Below are positions 1 to 11,417 of a DNA stretch of 64,000 nucleotides, piece by piece. How positions within the stretch are numbered: the stretch's first letter is position 1; every line of letters starts with the position of its first letter. The notes below the pieces were generated by a model. The model worked only from the letters and a program-made list of their open reading frames with translations, was not told where the DNA came from and searched no databases. The translations under genes were made by a program, and so were the position numbers. This stretch comes from Viridothelium virens (taxonomy: Eukaryota; Ascomycota; Dothideomycetes; Trypetheliales; Trypetheliaceae), in the NCBI GenBank assembly GCA_010094025.1, contig ML991776.1:558001-622000 (forward strand), read 5' to 3'.

Positions 1-1963
1 ACGAACGAATGCCCTGGGTAGTATTAGGAGCTGTAGTATTGCGGTCAGCCTGCGGTCCGTCATCATCAGAGTCATCTTCCTCAGGTATGCCTTCCACTTG
101 GGAAGGCTTTGCCGCGACGGAGGTCTGGGCAACAATCGATGCACGGCGAGCATCCTCCGCTGTAGCCCGTTGCGAAAGTGTCCGGTAATTCGGTGAGGAT
201 GTATTGGCAGGAGAGCCAATCGGAGACCGTTTGGGGAGCTTTGTAGATGGGGAGCCATGCGAGCGAATAAGTGAGCCTAGAGCAAGCTCATCCTCTGCTA
301 CTTTTGCCTTGCTCTCCTGCTCTTCCTTGAAGGCCTGCTCAGGATCTCGTCGAATGTCAGTCTCCAATGCGCTGAGCCAGAATGGGAAAATGTTAACATT
401 GTCTTCGAAAAGTTGCGCAACACCATGAACAAATTTGGAAAACCGAGGTGCCGGGTAGACGAGATGTGAATTCATAAGTTCATTGGCCCATTCGTACTGC
501 TTATGGCTTTTGAGCTTGATCTCGAGGATTGCGAATGGAAATCGATTGATTTCACCCTTGCGGATCGAACTAAAAGGGTATTGCATTTCGTTGTCGTCAA
601 TATCTCTTCGATGCCAGTCGTCAGGATCCCTACACGGCCTATCGACATCGATCGCATCTTCACGAATGAGAGCAAGGTCTGTATCGAGTGATATGCGAAC
701 ACGGTCATCGCCTGGAATCTGGAATGCTGTTCGAGTATAGTTTGCGCGCAGTACTGGTTGTAGGTCATCGTCCCTTAGGAAGGTCTGGATATCGTCCACG
801 CTCTTCTCGAATTCCTTGACCTGTGTAGCATCTTTGCCTAATCGATCCTTTAATTTGTTAACGGTCTTTTCCATCTTGTAATCCCCTTTTATGAATGATT
901 GCACGTATTTGTCCTTGATGCTAAATCGTTGCTCTTCGCTCATCTCACTTTCCTTGAGGACCTTTTTCTCAACAAGAATCTCTGGCTTCTGAGATAACTG
1001 ACCATACCACCGGAGTCTTAGAGATGCTGGATCTGGCTCTTGGGCAACTTTATTTGCGTAAAGCGAGAATCGAGGATTATCAAAATAAATGGAGGTAATT
1101 GTTGGATCACGCTGGGTACCGTCTGCAACTTTTGAAGTTTGAGGGTTGAACACGAGAACAGGGAGACGACGTAGAATCATGGTCTTCACCTCAAGCAAGT
1201 TTTCAGGGTGAACCCAGACTATGAAAGTGGTTAGTACTCGTAAAATTCAAGGTGAATCGACGGACAACCTACATTTGTATGCTCTGTATGTCTCCCCACT
1301 GGGTTGCGTCTCGGGCAATGATGGGACCCTTGCCTCCCCGCCTTCGAGATTTTGTCGCACGAAAGAGTACAGTGCTGACAATTGATATAGTATGGGCGAG
1401 TAGTCTTCTTGGTTGAAGGGAAGTGCGGCCAGACGCACTTGTAACAGCGGGCGAACTCGATAGTCGTGCCCTCGCTTTCGATCATGCTTTTTCGCAGCCT
1501 TCAGGAAGCCGGTATAATTGATTCGACTGTATTTTTCGAGGTCCTTTGTCTCCTGCGAGACACTATCGAGCTCAGTCAAAGCATCTTGCAGGGTCCTTTC
1601 TCGCTCTTCGCCATGTTCAGCACGGCCATTGTTCTTCGACTGTCCTTCTCCAGCTTCATGAGATTGTGGATCTTCCTCTTCCACTGCCAATGGCTCCAAT
1701 CGTGCCTCACATTTTGATATGCGATCACGCAATTTCTGAACGGTCTCCGCCTGGAAGTCATGCACCTTTTCCAACTGCACATTTACCAGCTCCTCCACAA
1801 AAGCTCCCTCATCCTCTTCTGTCCAATCGGAATCTTCCCGACTAATGGGCGACTCGGCATCCGATTTATCCTCCTTTAAAAGATGTTTAAGCTTGTCATA
1901 GTCGATGTATTTATCTTTCCACGGTGAATAAATGGATTTTCGGAGTTGAGCTCCGAATCGCAT
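1..1963 (-). CDS. vtc4: VTC4-type polyphosphate polymerase (vacuolar transporter chaperone), 3' end beyond window
   Basis: Catalytic subunit of the vacuolar transporter chaperone complex, which makes polyphosphate from ATP and moves it into the vacuole. The ATG at 1963 begins an SPX domain (MRFGAQLRKSIYSPW, KYIDYDKLKHLLK), which in this family senses inositol pyrophosphates. A 54-bp intron (1219-1272) joins it to a tunnel domain beginning KFWVHPENLLEVK. That domain keeps the family's basic residues (RLRWYG, VEKKV, TRTAFQIPGD, RVRISLD) and the late ILEIKL and SKFVHG motifs, as expected for an active Vtc4 rather than Vtc2/3. The reading frame stays open to base 1, inside an acidic, Ser-rich linker. 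The C-terminal three-helix VTC1-like membrane domain must lie outside the window. The gene is divergent from the Nudix gene. An upstream ATG at 2080 was rejected because the SPX domain always starts at MxFG. Confidence 0.95.
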
Positions 1964-2084
1964 GCTCGAGCTCTTTCGACGGTATACGCAAACAATGCAA
2001 TTGAGCGACAGTGCGTCTGTGGTGAAGTTAAGAAGCTTGGGATGGGAGGAGAAAAGCAGAAAAGCCCCTCCCAAGCTCAAGCAC

Positions 2085-2092
2085 CACGTGGG
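2085..2092 (+). promoter_or_regulatory. E-box CACGTGGG, Pho4/NUC-1-type phosphate response site
   Basis: The sequence CACGTGGG lies in the divergent promoter, about 122 bases upstream of the VTC4 ATG and 160 upstream of the Nudix ATG. CACGTGGG is the high-affinity core of yeast Pho4; the Neurospora homologue NUC-1 also binds CACGTG. VTC genes are classic PHO-regulon members in yeast. The match and position are seen directly; the regulation is inferred. Confidence 0.5.
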
Positions 2093-2254
2093 GCAAGCAA
2101 GAAAAACCCATCGGTCGGTGCCATCTGCATGGGAACCTCTAGGGTTAGCACCGCCTGTTGATCATTGCCTTCTGCGGAAAACCTTCAATCTCCGGATCTC
2201 GGGTCATTTCAGGGCTGACTTTCATCACATCGTCAGTAAGTACCAAAAAACATC

Positions 2255-3676
2255 ATGGACCAATCGAAGGCGCAGCTACAAATACCGCCTTCGCTAGTTG
2301 AATATCTGAGAGATGTTCTCCACGAGCTCTCCGAAAAACCGTATCCCGAGATTCCCAATCCTCCAAACCTCAATAAGCGAGCTTCTGTTGCAGTCATACT
2401 CCGGATCAAACCTAACTACACTCACTGGCCCAGTCCCGACGCACCTTTGCCCCACAAATCTGCAAACGACTCGAATAGGGAACGAATACAAGCTTTTTTC
2501 GGTCAGGAATGGGTGAAACACGGAGATCCAGAGTTACTGTTCATGAAGCGGGCTGCTCGTAAGGGTGACCGATGGACAAGTCATGTTGCGCTTCCTGGCG
2601 GTAGGAGGGATCCCGAAGATGCGGATGATAAGGCTGCAGCTATAAGGGAAGCTTCTGAAGAGGTGGGCATTACATTGGATAAAGGCAGCTGTTTAGAGGT
2701 GGGGAATCTACCACAAAGACTTGTGACAACGAGCTGGGGAAAAGTTCCTCTAATGGTGCTATGCCCTTATATTTTTCTCATCACGAAGCACGACATTCCT
2801 CCACTGCGACTGCAGCCAACAGAGACAGGATCTGCTCACTGGGTACCACTGCGGGCTCTGCTAGGGCCAGGCCAGCGTACCTTTGAGCTTCAAGATGTTT
2901 CCAGTCGACTGGCTCATCAGGAGGTTGGGATCAAGAAATGGTTTCTGCGAGCGATGCTTGGTCGAATGGTCTTCGCCGCCATTCGACTGGTACCAAGCGA
3001 AAGTACATATTGCACAAGTATAGAAGAATTTTACCCTTTGGAAGTTGATTCTAGAGAGTCGAGGGCTCCTGGCATCCCGTCACCAATACCCTGGATTCCC
3101 CGTCTCATACCTAGAAGAGAGCAAACGTATCCACCAACTAAGCCGCTTCTCCTTTGGGGCCTTACCCTCGGCGTGCTTGCAGACTTCCTTGAACTGCTTC
3201 CACCACACAATGCACTGAGGCTGTGGACTTATCCGACATTCACGCCTTGGGATGTTCGATTCGTTGTCTGGGCACTGTCTTATCGCTTCAGAAAGCAGAA
3301 AGAAAGGGAGCTGTTAGCGCAGAGCACGCCCGACATGATGTGGGGGGATGAACAGAACGAGGTGGAAAGGGAGGTCTTCTCTCGAGCAGAAAATGGATTC
3401 AAGATTAACCCACATCGAAAAGACATCCCATTGGCTGACCAATACAAGACGACGGAGGAAGAGGCAGCTGAGGTCGGAATAAGTGGAATTCCGAGCGGTC
3501 AAAACCATGCGAGTCCTGTGCAGAGGCGTAATTCCGGTGCTGTCAGTCTAATGTTAGAGGGCTACTACGATATTGTTCGAAGAGCTGTTGCAGTTGCTCT
3601 TGCGGGAAGATGTGTTGGCGCTACAGCGCTCTTATTTTTCCTTTGGCATAGAAGGAGATCTTTGACAAGATCATGA
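2255..3676 (+). CDS. Nudix hydrolase, CoA-pyrophosphatase-like, with C-terminal membrane anchor
   Basis: Single-exon, 473-residue protein. Residues 113-139 form a Nudix box of the CoA-pyrophosphatase (Pcd1/NUDT7) pattern: LPGGRRDPED followed by AAAIREASEEVGI, with the metal-binding REASEE helix intact. The spacing between GG and REAxEE matches this subfamily rather than MutT. Upstream LLFMKRAARKGDRW and downstream TGSAHWVPL fit the fold. The family cleaves nucleoside diphosphates linked to another moiety; the substrate here is not determined. The protein is longer than typical Nudix enzymes (about 200-340 residues). After a charged region it ends in a hydrophobic segment (about 443-465) followed by WHRRRSLTRS, which suggests a tail anchor facing the cytosol. 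It shares its promoter with VTC4. Confidence 0.85.
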   Translation: MDQSKAQLQIPPSLVEYLRDVLHELSEKPYPEIPNPPNLNKRASVAVILRIKPNYTHWPSPDAPLPHKSANDSNRERIQAFFGQEWVKHGDPELLFMKRAARKGDRWTSHVALPGGRRDPEDADDKAAAIREASEEVGITLDKGSCLEVGNLPQRLVTTSWGKVPLMVLCPYIFLITKHDIPPLRLQPTETGSAHWVPLRALLGPGQRTFELQDVSSRLAHQEVGIKKWFLRAMLGRMVFAAIRLVPSESTYCTSIEEFYPLEVDSRESRAPGIPSPIPWIPRLIPRREQTYPPTKPLLLWGLTLGVLADFLELLPPHNALRLWTYPTFTPWDVRFVVWALSYRFRKQKERELLAQSTPDMMWGDEQNEVEREVFSRAENGFKINPHRKDIPLADQYKTTEEEAAEVGISGIPSGQNHASPVQRRNSGAVSLMLEGYYDIVRRAVAVALAGRCVGATALLFFLWHRRRSLTRS

Positions 3677-4257
3677 TGAGTAGAACGAAGAAACCAAGAT
3701 GCTAGAACGTAATGCTTCATTCATTTTAAAGGGGAGCCAATCTGCGGTTGCCATAGGTATCAATTTCCACGATGCTATTCGGCCCGTCCCAAGTCGCAAC
3801 GGTTATCCCAACAAATCGCAGCAGCAATTGCTGAATATTGCGAAGACCTTGTCAGACGCCACGACAAGCGTAAGCAGATACGAACGAGGCAACCTGCATT
3901 TGAGCAGAAAGGATAAAATCCGAAGCATTGTCATGCTCATTCAGTTTGTCGGGTGTAAAGATTGGTAAGTAAGCAGGGAATGAGTCTGGAGTAATTTTCC
4001 GAGGTTTGGCGGTGGATGATCGAGACCCAGGGACGGCATTGTCAGCCAAGTCTAAACGCTTTTTGGACGAGCTCTGGATGCAAGCTACCGATTTTTGCCC
4101 GAGTGACGCCATTCTGATCGTAGATATGGTGGATATTTACTGGCTCAACGCACGAGACACAACCCTCATCCCAATTGCCCGCCACTCAAGGCTTCCACCT
4201 CGCAAACTCCATTCGATTTGGCCTCTTCGCTTTTCACTTTCCACGTCGACTCCCAAA
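3677..4257. other. Intergenic, Nudix 3' side to Rcf2 promoter
   Basis: No gene seen. Open frames at 3699-3968 and 4006-4302 have no homology I recognise; the second runs into the first Rcf2 exon and has no ATG start. This is probably 3' and 5' untranslated sequence. Confidence 0.5.
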
Positions 4258-5202
4258 ATGAAGATTCTCACAAAAGAGGAAGAGCAGGCGCATTACAAGT
4301 AGCTTCCCCATCAAACTAGTCGTGAGGTACAAGTAATAACACGCTCTCTCAGTGCAACATTAAAAGGCGGCATTGGAGGTGGATTAGCTGGATTAGCTGT
4401 CGGTACTCTAGGGGTCTATGCCGCAAGCGCCAGGTATCCAGCGTTCAGGCAATTAACACTTCAATTCCGAGTATTCTTGGCCGCCTCTTCAGGGACCTTC
4501 GCCTGTACGCTGACTCTCATCTTACCTTGCATATCTTACATTTCTTGACGCCAGACTGACGCTCTTCTAAAGCCATCATCTCTGCCGACCGATACTCTCG
4601 CAAATTCGAAGAGTCACGTAATCCCGAGAAGAGATACGTCGATAGCGCAAAAACCTTATCACAGCAAATCGAAGCGCAAAAGACCGGTCTACAAAGAGCT
4701 GGTGACTGGGCGAGAGAGAACCGATACCCTATCGTCTTCGCATCATGGGTTGCATCGATGGGTGCGGCTTTTGGCATTGTTGGACGGAATCCTTACTTGA
4801 CAGGACAGCAAAAACTTGTCCAGGCCCGTGTGTATGCCCAAGGATTGACGTTGGCGGTCTTACTGGCTAGCTTTGCGTTTGAAACGAGCGATGCGGCAAA
4901 GGGAAAGGGTCGATGGGAGACCATCAAGGTGCTTGACCCGAACGACCCTACTCATCAGCACATCATTGAGAAGCGGATACATCATGAGCGATACGCGGGC
5001 GAGGACCAATGGCGAGGTATGTGTCTTCATTGTACCCATTCACGGCTACCGGGAACTACCGAGGAAAAATAGCTGATAAGTACTATCAGACATGATTGAG
5101 GCTGAGGAGCAGAGGCTGAAAGAAAGAAGAGAAGCCGTCCAGCGAAAGGAGGAAGAAGATGCGAAGAAGGCCGGCAAGCAGCAGAAGCAGCAAGCTTCAT
5201 GA
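4258..5202 (+). CDS. rcf2: Respiratory supercomplex factor 2 homologue (HIG1 domain)
   Basis: Four exons: 4258-4298, 4353-4504, 4573-5016 and 5090-5202, with phases closing exactly to 249 residues. The N terminus MKILTKEEEQAHYNATLKGG closely follows yeast Rcf2 (MKILTQDEIEAH...TLKGG). A Gly-rich hydrophobic segment follows. The HIG1 domain (ENRYPIVFASWVASMG, then GRNPYLTGQQKLVQARVYAQ) contains the family's QARxYAQ signature and two membrane helices. Rcf2 associates with cytochrome c oxidase and the III-IV supercomplex in the inner mitochondrial membrane. The C-terminal tail (IHHERYAGEDQW, then a Lys/Glu/Gln-rich helix) is the extended form seen in filamentous fungi. The ATG at 4258 has an AAAATG context and begins the conserved motif. 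Confidence 0.92.
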
Positions 5203-7351
5203 GGGTCCTCTTGCGACAACTCGAGATCGCCTCCTGCTCCTCCCGTCAAGTTTCTCCAATCTCTGTAATTTATGTCTTCTCCGGGCCCCGGTACACTGGT
5301 CCCCTTGCTGTTACTTTTCCATGATTTCATCCCATTTCAAGGTTTTCAGGTCAAAGCGCCGCAAAAGGCTTCGGGCTTCGCAACTCTATCCTCTCTCGAC
5401 TTTTCAAGTTCACCTAGGCCGGCATTGTATATGAATCATGATATTCTATAGATTTTTTTTTTTTCCACAGATCAGAATGAATCATTTACTTCAATGTTGT
5501 AGGACGGGGCGAACAGATGATCGAATATGCAGGAATGCCAATCCATAACCATGTTGAAATATAACTGACCTCTTGCTGCAGCACTGTTGGTTCTAAAACA
5601 CATGGCGCTGGGTCTATGAAAGAATAGACAGACTCTTTGAAGGAGTTGCAGCGATACTCCGACTGTTAACGCTACGGCGGTTTGATCTGCTCTGATTGTG
5701 ATCGATCGGTATTACTGTATACAATTGAATGGCGCCTGACGTTCACCCTGCCGAATCACTGACGACCAGTCAAGCAGCTAGAATAACATTCTCGTCGATG
5801 TCTCGTCGCATTCAGGCAGGGGCTCTAATTCTGGAAGGACTTTGAGGCATTTTGCTCTTCAACCGTTGCGTATCGAAGGGCACCATTGGAAGAGACAATA
5901 CGGAGTATTCCTGTCACTGATGTTAGAAGAGACTCTACGAATTCTAGCTCTTCCGATAAGAAGACGCTAGTGAACGGCCATAACCCCCATCAGATCTCAG
6001 CGCAGAAATAAATCTCTCAGGTCCACTGCCAGTGCTTTTGGTCAAAATGCCTCTACATGAGATCAGGATTCATCGTTTAAGAAACGAAAGAGATTCCACC
6101 AATGAAAGGTTCGCGGCCCCTGTTTCAATTAAGGCTTGGCACGATGTGGTGGGACTATCTCACCACCTAATCTTGGAGAGGCCCCCTTCGCCACGAGAGA
6201 TTTCTCCGGTTGATTAGGTAGGCGGCTATGACCGCTGATGGTGGAGCACCAGCAGTCTCAAGCTCCGGTCATCGTGCATTCGTTCTGATCTAGACGATCT
6301 ATGCGACGTTCCGCGATCTTCAAAGAAGCCGAAATCCGACCATCTGAGGATCTGGCGGGCAGGTAGGGCGCGTCCCTGGTTCCAGTATGTAATGTCACCA
6401 GAGCACCCGCCGAGGACGAGTGGGTCCGTTTCAAGTTGAAGACTTCACAACCGCCACGGCCACCAGCAGCGCAACGAGTCAACGGGAGAGGCAATCATTG
6501 CACTCACGCTGCAAATTCTGTCGATGCAACTTTTGAAAGTCAGCAGCCTCGCAAACATATCTACACCCGGTGTCACCATGCACTGGAGGCATCCAGTCGG
6601 TGTATGTGTGGGGTTTTAGGTGATGGGCAGGCACGCAGGGCAGGGTGGCAGGAAGGGCCGGGAGTGCAGGGTCGGAGCGGAAACCCCCAGCTAGCGCCAT
6701 GTGCTGCTGGTTCCGCGCTGTAGGGAAATCTTCCTCCGTCACCTCGCCCACCTCGCCTCTCTGTTTCCACCATCTTCCCTTGTTTGCATCGCTTGCCGAC
6801 GACTCGCTTGACCCAGGCAGGCCCAGGGATTCATCGCATTGTCGATGGGTTTCCGTCGCTTCTGGCTTGAAGCGCCACCCGGAACCACCTCAATGCCTGC
6901 TCGAATCAGGTCTAGCCGCTTGGAACTTTCATAAACATGATACTGGACAATCCAGAAACGACGGCTGCCATTCGTCTGCCCCTTAGACTCCATGGCAACC
7001 GCTGTCATCCCATCGACCTTTACCTCCGCCGGACTAATGGACAGCCTGCGCAACACACCTTTAATCTATCCCCCGGCGTGATGAGATGACAGTAGCGCCA
7101 TGCCACGAATGGCTTCAGTAGTGAGTGCTTCTAGTTATGTACGAGAAGGTATAAGAAGTGAGAACTTCGCGTCAACAGTACCTCTTTCTTCTTCACCACA
7201 GTCAAGCCTGCTCAGCATTGGCGTTCCATTCTTTTGAACCATATTCAAACTTTTACTACTTCACTGAGTGAAGCTGGTCCTCCGATTCTCACGCTCTTTC
7301 CTGCTATACACATTCGTTCTCAAGACTCAGAGTCCACGCTATCTTTTTCAA
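5203..7351. other. Gene-poor 2.1-kb intergenic stretch
   Basis: No supported gene. A run of T lies near 5451-5464. The region 6430-7060 is GC-richer and has overlapping short open frames on both strands (95, 90, 113 and 105 codons), none recognisable. A TATA-like TATAAG at 7150-7155, about 200 bases before the LPMO start, may be part of that promoter. Confidence 0.5.
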
Positions 7352-8566
7352 ATGGCCACATTTTCGATTGCTGCCGCCCTTCTTGGGTTGGCCTCTTCCG
7401 TCTCCGCTCACGGCCAAGTCCAGGGCATTGTCGCCAACGGCGAATTCTACGAAGGATATAGCCCCAGCTTTCAGTACTCCAACCCGCCTCCCACTGTCAT
7501 TGGATGGTCCATCCCTCAAGATCTTGACAATGGGTTCGTCGCCTCTAGTGCTCTCCAGACCGACGACATCATTTGCCACGTGAATGCCACCCCGGCTAAG
7601 GGCCACGCTGTTGTTGCTGCTGGCGATGTTGTCGAGCTCCAGTGGTCTGCATGGCCTTCCTCTCACCACGGTCCTGTGATTGACTACCTCGCCAACTGCA
7701 ACGGCGCTTGCGAGACTGTCGACAAGACCAAGCTTGAGTTCTTTAAGATCGATGGTGTCGGTCTTGTCAACGACAACCCTGTGCCGGGAACCTGGGCTTC
7801 CGACCAGTTGATTGCCAACAACAACAGCTGGGTTGTCACCATTCCTAAGAGCATTGCTCCAGGCAACTACGTTCTCCGCCACGAAATCATTGCTCTTCAC
7901 TCTGCTGGCTCGGCCGGTGGTGCTCAGATGTATCCTCACTGCATTAACTTGCAGATCACTGGTTCTGGCACTACTAAGCCCACTGGTACCCTTGGTACTG
8001 CTCTCTACAAGGAGGCTGACCCAGGTATTGAAGTCAACATCTACCAGTCTCTTTCTTACGTCATCCCTGGACCTAGCCCCATCGCCGACGCTGTCTCCAT
8101 GAAGCAGTCTCAGCCCAGCATCACGGCCAATGGTGTCGTTGCGACCGGCTCCGCTGCACCTGCCGCAGCCGTCGCAGCAAGCTCATCTGTTGTCAGCGTC
8201 CCCGCTGCTGCTTCCTCCAGCAGTGCCGTTGTCGCTTCCAGTGCTGCTCCCTCAACCAGCGTCGTCAGCAGCACTGTTGCTACCAGCGCCGCCGCCAGCG
8301 CTTCCGCTCCTGCTGTCTCTGCCGCAGCGTCCTCTGCCCTCGGCTTGACCTCTGCTCTCCCATCCTCCCTCCTCACCTCTGTCCTCCCCACCGCCGTGCC
8401 CACTGGTACCGCCTCTGGCTCCGCACCCGTCCCAACCAACCCTCTCCCCGAGGGTACCACTCTCCAGGACCTCCTTGACTGGGTGTCCTACGTTTTCGCC
8501 CAGATGTTCAAGGACCTTGAGTCTCAGCAGAACGGGCAAAACCACGCTCGATCCTTCCGAAAGTAA
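7352..8566 (+). CDS. AA9 lytic polysaccharide monooxygenase, secreted
   Basis: Secreted copper enzyme that oxidatively cleaves cellulose. The ATG at 7352 gives a 19-residue signal peptide ending at VSA, so the mature protein starts with His1 of the copper histidine brace. In mature numbering the second brace His is His86 (WPSSHHGPV), with His164 (ALHSAG), Gln173 and axial Tyr175 (AQMYPHC), and cysteines 56 and 178. These positions coincide with Thermoascus aurantiacus AA9A, which this sequence closely resembles. The catalytic domain is followed by a long Ser/Ala/Thr/Val linker (about residues 265-360) and a conserved-looking 40-residue tail ([20 protein letters not shown]) in place of a CBM1. 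It is a single exon of 404 residues. The bases just upstream are in frame but lack an ATG. Confidence 0.96.
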   Translation: MATFSIAAALLGLASSVSAHGQVQGIVANGEFYEGYSPSFQYSNPPPTVIGWSIPQDLDNGFVASSALQTDDIICHVNATPAKGHAVVAAGDVVELQWSAWPSSHHGPVIDYLANCNGACETVDKTKLEFFKIDGVGLVNDNPVPGTWASDQLIANNNSWVVTIPKSIAPGNYVLRHEIIALHSAGSAGGAQMYPHCINLQITGSGTTKPTGTLGTALYKEADPGIEVNIYQSLSYVIPGPSPIADAVSMKQSQPSITANGVVATGSAAPAAAVAASSSVVSVPAAASSSSAVVASSAAPSTSVVSSTVATSAAASASAPAVSAAASSALGLTSALPSSLLTSVLPTAVPTGTASGSAPVPTNPLPEGTTLQDLLDWVSYVFAQMFKDLESQQNGQNHARSFRK

Positions 8567-9031
8567 ACTGTCGACTGACTATTTCTTTCACTACTCTTAC
8601 TATTTCTGAAAATAGTTGGAGCACAGGGCTTTACCGGCTGGAATTTGTTCTTTTTGCATGGAAGATTTATAGAGAGCGCGGTGTGAAGTGATGGTCATTT
8701 GGAAAATTTGGCTGCGGGATTCATGTATATATATCACTATTCAATTCTGCCAATATGAGCACTTGACATAGTGTCTGCGACATGCTGTCAATGATTATAC
8801 ACTACAAACTTATCCCGATTTGCTTTTAAGTGAAACCGCATCTGCAAATGAACGATGGACAAGAAATTTCAGATCCGATCAGCAGGTGACTTTTCGTTTG
8901 GAACTCGGGATTCTGGAAATCACTGCGATTTTACTATCTAACTGCAAAACTCACAAAAGCTCAGTTGACTCTGTCATCAATATGAATATGTACATACAAT
9001 GCATAGTTTACAGATGTCTAATCGAACGCCT
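8567..9031. other. Convergent intergenic region between LPMO and SelO genes
   Basis: AT-rich 3' flanks of two convergent genes. A 112-codon frame at 8820-9158 runs antisense into the SelO last exon, lacks an ATG start, and is not credible as a gene. Confidence 0.5.
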
Positions 9032-11019
9032 CTATGAGCTGCAGCTGCATTGCATAGCCCTGTTATACTTGGGCACATCCCCACAAAATCTCTCTTCCTC
9101 TTCACGATTCCACCCCCACTCATCTTCAAACGGCGAGAGGGTCATTTTCATCACTTGATTTAGGATCTCACGCTCGCCCTTCTTCTCAACTCTGTCGATG
9201 AGCTCATCCAAAATCCACGATCGTGGCAAGAACTGGGCACAATTAGCAGCTGCATCCGTATTTAAGTGAGAACGTGCATTACCTTTGGATTGGCTTGCTT
9301 CATCTCCGCTATTCTCTCGTCGTCGTGTCCTTCTCCCCAGTCCTCAATTGCCCTTGCTCTCCATTTATCAAGCCATTTCGCAATCCTTTCCCTGGCAGCC
9401 CCTTCATCCTTCTCCAGACCCGTCAGGCCTTCTTTATGGAAGAACTGTCCAGCCACCTCTTTTCGCGCCTCATCAGTCTCGACGTCTTTGGTGTTGACAT
9501 TGCTCAACTTCCTGAACATGTGGTTGAAGTCCAGCTCCAGCGCTTCCATAGTGTCCAATAATTCCGAATATAACTCATCAAAATCCTGCTGCTTGCTCTT
9601 CTTGAGTCCCAGCCGTAAAGTCATTAGCCGCTTATACTCCGCCATAAATACTGCCTTATACTCTTCGCCCACTTGTTGAATGATCGTCTCTGCGCGCTCC
9701 ACGAGCTCATCCGCCCAACCTTTCCTCACGCCCTCGTTGACAAATTCTTCCTCATCTGCCTTCGACCCAGCCCCGATTAGCTCACCGAGCGCCTCCCCCA
9801 GCCTCACCAAATTCCACCAGATGATGGACGGTTGATTCTTGTATGAGTATCTAAGCATGAAGTCATCATGGTTCGGCGTATAACTCGGATCGAAGTTGTC
9901 AAGGAAGGCAAAGGGCCCGAAATCGATGCTCAACCCCATGATGGACGTATTATCCGTATTCAGCACCCCATTCGTAAAGGCATACGCCTGCCACGCCGCC
10001 ACGGTCTGCGCATTTCTGCGTGTTATCTCCCGGAAAAGCCTTGTGAATCGATTCTCTTCATATTTCCTCTCCCCCTCCACCGTCTCTGCCTCAACACCCC
10101 TGATCGGCTCTCCCGCAGTCTCACTCACCTCCCCCTCGGGCAGCTTTCCAGGTAGTGACTTCCACCCCGGTAGCACCTTCGTCGCAACATGCTCTGCCAA
10201 CTGCCGTATTGACCCGCGATCTCCCCTCGCCCGCAGCAGATCAAATGTGCCAATCCGGATCCAGCTCTGCGCAGCACGACATACGATTGCGCCCGGCTCC
10301 ATCCGCTCGCGCTGCACCCGAGAGTGTGGACAGAATGTCAGACTCAATGCGCGGGTGCTCGGGATGCGGAGCGCATTCAACGCCTCAGACACAACGAACT
10401 CGCGTATCGAAGAGCGTAGCACGGCCTTGCCGTCAGCGAAACGCGAGTAGGGTGTCTTGCCCGCGCCCTTGAGCTGGATTTCATAGGAGGTGTTGGTTGA
10501 GGGGTTGTGCGACTCGAAGAGGGAGATGGCGCGACCGTCGCCGAGTTGACCCGCCCACTGACCGAATTGGTAGCCGCCGTAGCATTGGGCCCAGGGATAG
10601 ATGCCCGTCTGGGAGTCTGGGTCCCAGAGGATCTTGTTGCCGGAGACGAGCTGCTTAAAGTCGTCGGTGTCGGCTTCGGCGGGGTCGATGCCGACGTCGA
10701 GGAGGGCTCTGCGGCTGGTGGCGAGGAGTTCGGGGTCTTCGGTCGGTTCGGGTCTGACGAAGGTGTAGAGAGCTCCTTTGACTAGTCGAGGGCCGAGTTC
10801 AGAGCGCTCGGCTTTGTGAGAATCGGAAGGTGTGGGGTATTTGGGATCAGAGGGAAGACTATCGGTGAAGATCTTAGTCTTGGAGAGTTCACTGAGAGAT
10901 CGAGTGGCGGACAGATCGCCATTGACGCTCTCGCGAATGTGTTTTGGCAGTGGCGAAAAGTTATTCTGCCGCATAGTGGTTGTGATGGCGTGCGCTCGAC
11001 GGAGAGTGCGGGAAAGCAT
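9032..11019 (-). CDS. fmp40: SelO/Fmp40 protein adenylyltransferase (mitochondrial pseudokinase-fold AMPylase)
   Basis: Transfers AMP from ATP to protein hydroxyl groups; yeast Fmp40 acts in mitochondria in redox homeostasis. Two exons, 11019-9283 and 9232-9032, around a 50-bp intron give 645 residues. Recognisable blocks are YGGYQFGQWAGQLGDGRA, the nucleotide-binding QLKGAGKTPYSRFADGKAVL, RSSIREF and the metal-binding NTDNTSIMGLSIDFGPF. The N terminus (MLSRTLRRAHAITTTMRQ) is basic and hydroxylated like a mitochondrial presequence. The second exon adds FLPRSWILDELI and ends MQCSCSS, the Cys form of the C-terminal redox motif that carries selenocysteine in animals. Without that exon the protein would end before the motif. 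It is divergent from the DCAF4-like gene. Confidence 0.95.
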
Positions 11020-11417
11020 ACATAGGAAAATGCCCTACGAATGCAAGATCGAGGCGAAAAGTGAAGAAACAGTGGCCGATGGAATGTAGGATCGATATAA
11101 GTGGAATTGCATTATAGAAGAGTTAGGTAAGGATGATGCTTCGCGACGTCAAATTGCGTCATTAGCCGACCCAACTTAGAAAAATTAAGGTTATCGATAA
11201 AGTACCAAATGGACATTCCCAACTTCTCATTCTGCAGTTCTGGCTCTATACCTTTGGGGAGGCCCCCCGGGGGTTTCAAGACTTGGACTGGAACTTTGGT
11301 GAGGAATCATGCAAGAAACACCTGGAAACTTTAAGTCTCACAACCTATTGTTACTCCATACGACCTAGCAGGCCCCCATCATAATCGCGTACACCTTGGC
11401 ACAAATCTTCGCCTGTC
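11020..11417. other. Divergent promoter, SelO / DCAF4-like
   Basis: About 400 bases shared by two divergent genes. CRE/ATF-like half sites occur near 11145-11162 (GACGTCA and GCGTCAT) and a perfect 10-base palindrome CCCCCGGGGG near 11263. No reading frame of interest. Confidence 0.4.

Noticed and set aside
7304-7939. 211-codon antisense frame in the LPMO gene
   Set aside because: It mirrors the strongly biased codons of a well-supported AA9 enzyme.
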